This document shows, piece by piece, positions 58,435 to 64,000 of a stretch of DNA of 64,000 nucleotides. The notes under the pieces are model-generated. The model was not told the origin of the DNA, ran no database searches, and saw only the letters and a list, made by a program, of their open reading frames with translations. The translations under genes and the position numbers were made by a program. This DNA comes from Candidatus Chloroploca sp. Khr17. Lineage in GTDB: Bacteria > Chloroflexota > Chloroflexia > Chloroflexales > Chloroflexaceae. How positions within the stretch are numbered: the stretch's first letter is position 1; each line of letters opens with the position of its first letter. The stretch is from positions 62,001-126,000 of the forward strand of contig NZ_RYFF01000006.1 in assembly GCF_004138165.1 (NCBI RefSeq), in the 5' to 3' direction.

Positions 58435-59454
58435 CTATTTGCGTCTACGATTGCGACGTGGACTTACTTGTCCTCGCATCTGTGCCTGAGATGCCTTATC
58501 GACCGGTTCGCCTGATTTATCCACGATCAGCTCAGCACCACCTTCGGTGCTACTCGCTGATGCAACCGCAGGCTGTAACTCGGTCAACGGACGCATCACA
58601 TCCCAGAAATCAGCACGTGTGGTTGCTACAGATGCTTCATCCGAAGCACCCGTGTCGGTAGCAACGGCGGCAACTGCCGACGTAGGCAGGCTCGTCGGCT
58701 TGCCATCTGGGGGTAAAAACTTGAGATAATTGGCCAGTGAACCCCACCCGCTAATGAAATACTGTTGCACCACCCCAACCATGCTGCTGACAACCCAGTA
58801 GAGTACCGCACCCTGAGGGAAGGTGAAGGCGATATAACCAAACACCAGCGGCATAAACATCATCATCTGGGTCATCATCTTCTGCTGGGGATCCTGCACC
58901 CGTGGGGTTGCCATCACCGTCTGCAAGAACTGGAAGACGATCGAGAGAATCGGCAGCACAACATAGGCCACGCCGACAAAACCATTGGGCCCAAACGCGA
59001 CACCGCCGGGCTCAATCACACCAAACAACTTTTGTGAAAAGACTGCGGCAACGGCAGGATCTTGTAACGCCGCTTCAGCCGCAGAACTCAGATACTGGCG
59101 TCCCTGTTCACCACCAAACAGGTGATAGACCGCCTGATACACACCAAAAAAGATCGGCAGCTGGAGCATCAACGGCAGACATCCACCAACTGGATTAACC
59201 TTATGCTCTTTATAGAGCTTCATCGTCTCTTCTTGCAGCTTTTGCGAATCTTTGCCGTACTTTCGCTGCAATTCTTTCATCAACGGCTGAAGCTGCTGCA
59301 TTGACCGGCTCGAACGAATCGAGCTCAGGGTGAGGGGCAAAATAAGCAGACGTGCGGCAATGGTAAAGAGAATAATGCCAAGGGCCACATTGCCTGTAGC
59401 TGATGAAAACCAGATCAGCGCCTGCTCAAGCAGGCCAACAAACCATGACCACAT
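58435..59454 (-). CDS. yidC: Membrane protein insertase YidC
   Basis: A 339-aa Oxa1/YidC insertase of the short (Gram-positive-like) type without the large periplasmic domain. Five helices with the family phrases LLILPLTLSSIRSSRSMQQL, MKLYKEHKVNPVGGCLPLML, FMPLVFGYIAFTFPQGAVLY and WVVSSMVGVVQQYF are seen. A charged C-terminal tail ends SPRRNRRRK. It inserts proteins into the membrane alone or with Sec. Confidence 0.95.
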   Translation of the reverse strand: MWSWFVGLLEQALIWFSSATGNVALGIILFTIAARLLILPLTLSSIRSSRSMQQLQPLMKELQRKYGKDSQKLQEETMKLYKEHKVNPVGGCLPLMLQLPIFFGVYQAVYHLFGGEQGRQYLSSAAEAALQDPAVAAVFSQKLFGVIEPGGVAFGPNGFVGVAYVVLPILSIVFQFLQTVMATPRVQDPQQKMMTQMMMFMPLVFGYIAFTFPQGAVLYWVVSSMVGVVQQYFISGWGSLANYLKFLPPDGKPTSLPTSAVAAVATDTGASDEASVATTRADFWDVMRPLTELQPAVASASSTEGGAELIVDKSGEPVDKASQAQMRGQVSPRRNRRRK

Positions 59455-59531
59455 ATGGTCTCCTCAACGTATGCGCACCCTTGACGACCTAAACATCTTC
59501 TTCGGAAGGGGCGAAATTGACACTCGACAGT

Positions 59532-59876
59532 TTAAAGGCTGCGCCAGAGTTTTGCCTGGCGCAGCAATCCTTCAACCAACTCTTGCAACTGTGGGAAAGG
59601 TAGCTCACCCACTTCAGGCTTACGTACAACAAAAACGAGATCGTAACCTGTTTCAACGTGGGGCAAAGCCAGACGAACAGCTTCACGCGCTCGTCGTTTG
59701 GCTCGATTGCGTATCACTGCACTTCCCAGGTACTTGCCAACGACGAACCCACAACGAAGACGGTGTGGTCTGCCGATCCGCACGTACAAGGTCAGCAGGG
59801 GTGACACGAAACGTTGACCCTGGTTTCGTACACGCCGAAACTGTTCAGGATGACGCAAGCGGAGAGCACGTTTCAT
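59532..59876 (-). CDS. rnpA: Ribonuclease P protein component
   Basis: A 114-aa basic protein with the RnpA signature NRAKRRAREAVRL preceded by RRLRCGFVVGKYLGSAVIRN. It helps the P RNA cut 5' leaders from tRNA precursors. It lies between rpmH and yidC in the standard order; the 77 bp to yidC leaves no room for yidD, which many bacteria have there. Confidence 0.93.
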   Translation of the reverse strand: MKRALRLRHPEQFRRVRNQGQRFVSPLLTLYVRIGRPHRLRCGFVVGKYLGSAVIRNRAKRRAREAVRLALPHVETGYDLVFVVRKPEVGELPFPQLQELVEGLLRQAKLWRSL

Positions 59877-59947
59877 ATCAGATCATGACACCATAGCCAC
59901 GGCTTCAGGCGTGTTGTGATCGTACGCTGTGCGACGTGCAGACCCAT

Positions 59948-60121
59948 TTAGCGATGCCCACGTCGCACCTGACGACGCTCATCGCTCACCGATAGTTTAT
60001 AGCGACCCTTGATGCGACGACGGCGCAGGATGGCACGCCCGTCTTTTGTCTCCATCCGTGAAAGAAACCCATGTTTACGCCGGCGCGGAATGCGCTTGGG
60101 CTGCCATGTACGTTTTGGCAT
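59948..60121 (-). CDS. rpmH: 50S ribosomal protein L34
   Basis: A 57-aa very basic protein read by eye, starting [20 protein letters not shown] with [19 protein letters not shown] following, which is the classic L34 pattern. The C-terminal tail ([15 protein letters not shown]) is about ten residues longer than E. coli L34. GAGAGGAG precedes the ATG, and a strong promoter lies 33-62 bp upstream. First gene of the rpmH-rnpA-yidC-jag run. Confidence 0.96.
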   Translation of the reverse strand: MPKRTWQPKRIPRRRKHGFLSRMETKDGRAILRRRRIKGRYKLSVSDERRQVRRGHR

Positions 60122-60153
60122 ATCTACGCTCCTCTCTATGACAAACTCAGAGT

Positions 60154-60183
60154 ATTATACGTGCCACGTTCGGGCAGTGTCAA
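60154..60183 (-). promoter_or_regulatory. Promoter of the rpmH-rnpA-yidC operon
   Basis: On the minus strand TTGACA (60178-60183) and TATAAT (60154-60159) are separated by 18 bp: both consensus hexamers are perfect. The rpmH start codon is 33 bp downstream of the -10 box. Confidence 0.8.
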
Positions 60184-60213
60184 ATACGTTTCCCCTAGGT
60201 GCGAATACTTATT

Positions 60214-60274
60214 CCCCACGTTATCAGGTGGGTGTGAGCGACGAAGTCGCTCACACCCACCTGATAACGTGGGG
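60214..60274. terminator. 29-bp perfect hairpin after the S1-domain gene
   Basis: Arms 60214-60242 and 60246-60274 are exactly complementary with a three-base loop, the longest hairpin in the window. It separates the S1-domain gene from the rpmH promoter. Confidence 0.7.
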
Positions 60275-60324
60275 ACTGGGGAGGGGACATCCCAGACCGT
60301 TGCGCAAGCCCTGGCAAGGGCAGC

Positions 60325-61956
60325 CTACTCGTCGCGGCCAACCTGCTGCAACGTTCGTTTGATGGCATCACGCTGGCGGCGTTCCTGCCGATCCTGGCGC
60401 TCTTCTGGATCGTCGTCAAAGTCCTGTTCTTCGCGCTTATTTGTTTTGCGCTCACGACGTGGCGGAACCGCCCCACCAAACTTACTGAGCAGATCTTCGA
60501 GGGTTGCATCACCGACAAACTCTTCTTCAACATCCTCGGTGCTATAGGTTTCGGGTTGAACGGCATTGCGACGCTCGCGTTCACGCTCACGACGTTCGCG
60601 GCGCTCACGCTCACGCTCACGCCCGGCCTTGGCCTCGGCTGCGGATGAGGCAAAGCGTGCTGCTGCTGGTGCATTCGCTGAACTGGCCGCCGCACGTGAC
60701 TGGGCAGGGGCATTGCTCGTCGCCGGAGCGTAGCCCTCTTCGTCACCCTCAACCATCGCTTCGTCATCGGTCTCTTCAAGCCGCATGGTTAGGCTGATCC
60801 GCTTGCTCTGCTGGTCAACTTCAAGCACCCGGACACTGACCTTATCGCCAACAGACACGACATCCTCAACTCGATTGACCCGATTCGACGACAGAGCTGA
60901 AATATGCACCAGGCCATCGCGTCCAACCCCGATATCAACAAAAGCACCAAACGGGGCAATGCCACTGACAACACCTTCAAGAATCTGATTGGGCTCAAGT
61001 TGCTGCATCTTCTGCGAGCGTTGAGCACGGCGCAGGCTCAAGCTGATGCGCGTTCCATCGGGGTCAACTTCCAGGATTTTGAAGGCGAAGCGATCCCCAA
61101 CTTTGACCGCATCTTCAGGCTTTTCAACCCGACCTTCAGCCAGTTCACTCACGTGAACCAGGCCATCCTTGCCCACACCGATATCCGCAAAAGCACCAAA
61201 CGGTGCATAGCCCGTAATGACCCCTTCGACCACATCACCGATTTTCAACGAGGCAAGGCGTTCTTTGTCAACCTCGGCACGGCGTGGACGATTTGCATTG
61301 CGTGCCGCCCCACGAACGACCTCAGCGCCACGTTCGCGTTCACCGCTCCCGGTTCGCATGGTCAGACTAATCCGGCGCGCTTCGGGATCGACACTTTTGA
61401 TTCGCACGTTGACGGTATCGCCAATTTGCACCAGATCAGACGGAGTATCAATGCGGGTATCACTCATTTCCGAGATATGCACCAGACCATCGCGCCCAAC
61501 CCCGATGTCAACAAAAATACCATAGAGCGCAATCGACGTGACACGGCCTTCGAGTTCCATTCCCGCACGCAGATCTTTGAGTTTACGTGGGCGCGAACCA
61601 TCCTCGGCCACCGGGGTAAAACTAGCTCCTGACTCGGCAGAAGTTTCGCCTGTCACCACGGTTGCAACCGTCGCGGCCTCTTCGGTCACGGCTGCAACTA
61701 CCGGCTCAGCCTCGGGTGTGGCGACCGCTTCCGCAGCAGCAGAGGCATCTTCAGTTGCCACAACCTGTGCGGTGTCGGTGTCTGCTGAGAGAGCAGACTC
61801 AGTCAGTTCAGACGCAGGCTGACCCTCAGACACAACCGCTTCTGCTTGCTCTGATGGGGCTACTGTGGCCTCAACTGCTGGAGTTTCCACTGCGGTGAGT
61901 GGCGTCGTCAACCCCTCATTCTCGGTGGTCTCATCGTTACGTACCTGATCGGTCAT
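60325..61956 (-). CDS. rpsA: S1-domain RNA-binding protein (ribosomal protein S1-like)
   Basis: About 543 aa. An N-terminal ~115-residue Ala/Glu/Thr/Val low-complexity region is followed by three S1 domains, each with a form of GxFVDIGVGRDGLVHISE and RISLTMR endings. The C-terminal ~140 residues are highly charged with RERERRERRERER runs and a DDDPEERQDRQ tail. Bacterial S1 usually has four to six domains, so this is a short form. ATG 61956 has AGGAGG ten bases upstream; an alternative ATG at 62004 directly abuts the chelatase stop. Confidence 0.82.
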   Translation of the reverse strand: MTDQVRNDETTENEGLTTPLTAVETPAVEATVAPSEQAEAVVSEGQPASELTESALSADTDTAQVVATEDASAAAEAVATPEAEPVVAAVTEEAATVATVVTGETSAESGASFTPVAEDGSRPRKLKDLRAGMELEGRVTSIALYGIFVDIGVGRDGLVHISEMSDTRIDTPSDLVQIGDTVNVRIKSVDPEARRISLTMRTGSGERERGAEVVRGAARNANRPRRAEVDKERLASLKIGDVVEGVITGYAPFGAFADIGVGKDGLVHVSELAEGRVEKPEDAVKVGDRFAFKILEVDPDGTRISLSLRRAQRSQKMQQLEPNQILEGVVSGIAPFGAFVDIGVGRDGLVHISALSSNRVNRVEDVVSVGDKVSVRVLEVDQQSKRISLTMRLEETDDEAMVEGDEEGYAPATSNAPAQSRAAASSANAPAAARFASSAAEAKAGRERERERRERRERERERRNAVQPETYSTEDVEEEFVGDATLEDLLSKFGGAVPPRRERKTNKREEQDFDDDPEERQDRQERRQRDAIKRTLQQVGRDE

Positions 61957-62004
61957 CTCCTGCGTTCCTCCTGACGTGTGGCGTCCACTGCTCTGCTTAT
62001 CCAT

Positions 62005-64000
62005 CTATATTTGCATCTGGCGACGGACAGCCTGCACCAGGCCATCATCGCTCAGGTCTTCAAGCCGATAATATGATCCTTTGAGGTGTTCAGCGAGGCG
62101 ACGTGAAAGCCCCCGTTCAAAGGTTGGATGCTCGGTATCGATCACGATCGCCCGAATATCGCGGGCCGCAATCAGATCAGCAATCTGATAGGCCTCTTGT
62201 TGAGGAGGCAGTTGACTAATTGCAACATTGGCCTGGCCGTCAGTCAAGAGTACCATCAACGGCAAGATTTCGCTATCCTGACGACGTGCCCGTTCGAGTA
62301 ACTCAAAGGCGGTCAACATACCCCGCGCAAGTGGCGTTTTGCCACCCGTCGGCATAGTCTGGAGGCGTTTCTGGGCAAGTTCGACACTATTGGTGAGGGG
62401 CAAGAGCACCCGAGCATAGTCGCGCTGAAAACTCACCAGACCAACGCGGTCGCGGCGCTGATAGGCATCGCGCAAGAGTGACAGCACTGCTGCTTTCGTC
62501 GCCTGCATGCGTTCTTCCGCAGCCATACTCCAACTTGCATCAACGACAAAGCAGACCGCATTACGGGTACGTCGGACGCGCACCTTCTGGCGGAGATCGC
62601 GGCGGGTGAGCAGCACCCGTGGGCGGTGACGCCCGTGGGCTGAAACCAACGTGCGGCGCTCGCGCTGATAAATCGCGGCTTCGCGCAAAGTTGCATCAAG
62701 CGCCAGATCAGTTACACGGTGTTGCTGACGACTCGTAATGTAACGCCCCTGCTTGCGGGTTGTCCGGGTACGGGTACGCTTACCCGGCGAACGTCGCTGC
62801 TTCCGATCAGAAGTCGCCTCGAGTCGACGCGTTCGAAACATCTCATCGGCGTCGAACTGCTTCCCCCCCGTCTGTTTGTCACTCGTCTGTCCACTCACGT
62901 CAGCAGTCCCCGCACTGCCAGTTGGTGTCACTGAGCCATCCGTATTGCCCTGATCATCGCCACTCTCACCATCATCACCTGGTTCACCTAAATCAGCTTT
63001 TTTTTTTACTTCATCCTGGGCCGCAGCTTCAGCAGCCTTGCCATTGCGCTCAAGAATCGAGGCAACACGCTGTTCATCAAGCTTGATCTCGGCAAAGGGT
63101 TGACGACGCATCCGATGGGGCAATGCCAGTTCGGCGGCAGTACGAATATCTTCCACCGTCAGTTGCGTACGACCGCTCCACGCAGCGTGCGTGCGAGCAG
63201 TCTCAAGGATCGTTAGATCAGCGCGATGGCCGTCGACACCGAGTTCGATACAGAGGCTCGCGACGGCAGCCATATCAGAGCGATCCATGCGCACTGCGGG
63301 TAATAACTCACGTGCAGCGACAATGCGCGCAGCTAACTCAGTTTCAGCGGCACGCCACTCTTCACTGAAAAGGTGCGGATTCGTCTCATAAGCGAGACGG
63401 CGCTCGATCACAGCCACCCGGGAAGCAACGTCGGTCAGGCCGACAACCTCAACCGCAAGGCCAAAGCGATCAAGCAACTGCGGGCGCAACTCACCCTCTT
63501 CGGGGTTCATCGTGCCAACGAGGATGAAGCGTGACGGATGCGAAATACTCACCCCTTCACGTTCAACCGTATTAATGCCCATCGCAGCGGCATCAAGCAG
63601 TAGATCAACAAGATGGTCATCAAGCAGATTGACCTCGTCAACATAGAGCAGGCCACGATTGACTTGGGCAAGCAGACCAGGCTCAAAACGGCGTTGCCCT
63701 TCGGTAATCGCATGCTCAAGATCGAGGGAACCAACGACCCGATCTTCTGACGCTGAAACAGGCAACTCAACCAGACGAATAGGTCGGGTACGAGTTGGGG
63801 GTGGCTCCCCTTCGCCGAGGGCCTGACAGGTATGGCAGAGACCGGCGACGCGATCCGGTTGGCAGGAATAGGGACACCCTTCCACGACCGTAATTGACGG
63901 CATCAGATGAGCCAGGCCGCGCACAGCGGTCGACTTGGCCGTCCCCTTCTCACCACGAATAAGAACCCCGCCCACACGTGGATTGATCGCGTTGAGGATC
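62005..64000 (-). CDS. Fused Mg/Co-chelatase ATPase-VWA subunit (partial)
   Basis: At least 665 residues; the 5' end lies beyond the window. The AAA+ (BchI/ChlI-like) part has GEKGTAKST as Walker A, a Cys-rich insert GCPYSCQ...LCHTCQ, LLYVDEVNLLDDHLVDLLLD as Walker B and the GTMNPEEGELRPQLLDRFGL sensor. A Gly/Asp/Ser/Lys/Arg-rich linker leads to a VWA domain with the MIDAS DASWSM and LTDGQAN (BchD-like). Such fusions insert Mg2+ into protoporphyrin or Co2+ into the corrin ring. Photosynthetic or B12 role cannot be decided here; the corrinoid operon in the window makes B12 need plausible. Confidence 0.88.
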   Translation of the reverse strand, partial: ILNAINPRVGGVLIRGEKGTAKSTAVRGLAHLMPSITVVEGCPYSCQPDRVAGLCHTCQALGEGEPPPTRTRPIRLVELPVSASEDRVVGSLDLEHAITEGQRRFEPGLLAQVNRGLLYVDEVNLLDDHLVDLLLDAAAMGINTVEREGVSISHPSRFILVGTMNPEEGELRPQLLDRFGLAVEVVGLTDVASRVAVIERRLAYETNPHLFSEEWRAAETELAARIVAARELLPAVRMDRSDMAAVASLCIELGVDGHRADLTILETARTHAAWSGRTQLTVEDIRTAAELALPHRMRRQPFAEIKLDEQRVASILERNGKAAEAAAQDEVKKKADLGEPGDDGESGDDQGNTDGSVTPTGSAGTADVSGQTSDKQTGGKQFDADEMFRTRRLEATSDRKQRRSPGKRTRTRTTRKQGRYITSRQQHRVTDLALDATLREAAIYQRERRTLVSAHGRHRPRVLLTRRDLRQKVRVRRTRNAVCFVVDASWSMAAEERMQATKAAVLSLLRDAYQRRDRVGLVSFQRDYARVLLPLTNSVELAQKRLQTMPTGGKTPLARGMLTAFELLERARRQDSEILPLMVLLTDGQANVAISQLPPQQEAYQIADLIAARDIRAIVIDTEHPTFERGLSRRLAEHLKGSYYRLEDLSDDGLVQAVRRQMQI

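Noticed and set aside
59455-59531. yidD between rnpA and yidC
   Set aside because: Only 77 bp separate the two genes, and no frame there resembles the YidD Cys-rich motif.
59948-60324. Replication origin near rpmH
   Set aside because: There is no dnaA or dnaN gene and no cluster of TTATCCACA boxes in the intergenic region; the isolated box-like sites at about 7048 and 58518 are inside genes.

Overview
This 64 kb window reads as a GC-rich bacterial chromosome segment from the phylum Chloroflexota. The family signatures (PhaR-type PHA regulator with a phasin, PspC, an ArsA homologue, a BMP-type nucleoside ABC system, a fused BchI/BchD-type chelatase, corrinoid methyltransferase proteins) fit the filamentous Chloroflexales (Chloroflexus/Oscillochloris/Roseiflexus-like). 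That placement is inference; no rRNA is present to test it. Gene density is high, overlaps of the ATGA type are common, and long perfect hairpins sit between many transcription units. No tRNA, rRNA, CRISPR array or intact insertion sequence was seen.

Layout. 0-5 kb (minus strand): a nucleotidyltransferase, SbcC, a one-helix membrane protein and a metallophosphoesterase. 5-10 kb: ValS, an SDR and an ArsA homologue without a P-loop. 10.3-13.2 kb (plus): a folate C1 cluster of cyclohydrolase FchA, a FolD lacking the cyclohydrolase lysine, and a PurD homologue with lost ATP-grasp residues. 13.2-15.8 kb: PHA granule genes (phasin, PhaR) and a patatin lipase. 15.8-20.7 kb: PspC, a TnpB relic, a TPR protein and a three-gene cell-wall hydrolase operon. 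20.9-24 kb (minus): threonine synthase, a LeuD-like protein and an RNA methyltransferase. 24.2-27.5 kb: an ABC exporter whose permease fuses two ABC-2 domains with a SpoIIM-like domain. 27.5-34.2 kb (minus): Ddn-like nitroreductase, MetF-like protein, GlpX-like phosphatase, SulP-STAS-rhodanese transporter, and the agmatine-to-putrescine pair AguA/AguB. 34.3-40.5 kb: WecA-like transferase, O-antigen-ligase/TPR protein and RecN.

40.5-44.6 kb (minus) is the most unusual locus. A corrinoid protein, a uroporphyrinogen-decarboxylase-type methyltransferase with altered metal ligands, and a GAF/GGDEF diguanylate cyclase form one overlapping operon. It is preceded by a ~270-nt leader with two tandem 41-nt repeats and a 21-bp hairpin. 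I propose it as a C1/corrinoid-responsive c-di-GMP signalling module.

44.7-50 kb: an anchored propeller-like protein, TyrA, a membrane protein, AroC and YvcK. 50-55.3 kb (minus): a BMP-family ABC importer with a clear promoter. 55.6-57.7 kb: a secreted GH5-like protein and a PfkB kinase. 57.7-64 kb (minus): the conserved Jag-YidC-RnpA-RpmH cluster (rpmH was found by eye), then an S1-domain protein and a fused Mg/Co-chelatase that runs off the window.

Two families of short non-autonomous inverted-repeat elements are dispersed in the intergenic regions. One has two copies with 14-bp terminal inverted repeats and 10-bp flanking direct repeats. The other has three copies and one solo end.
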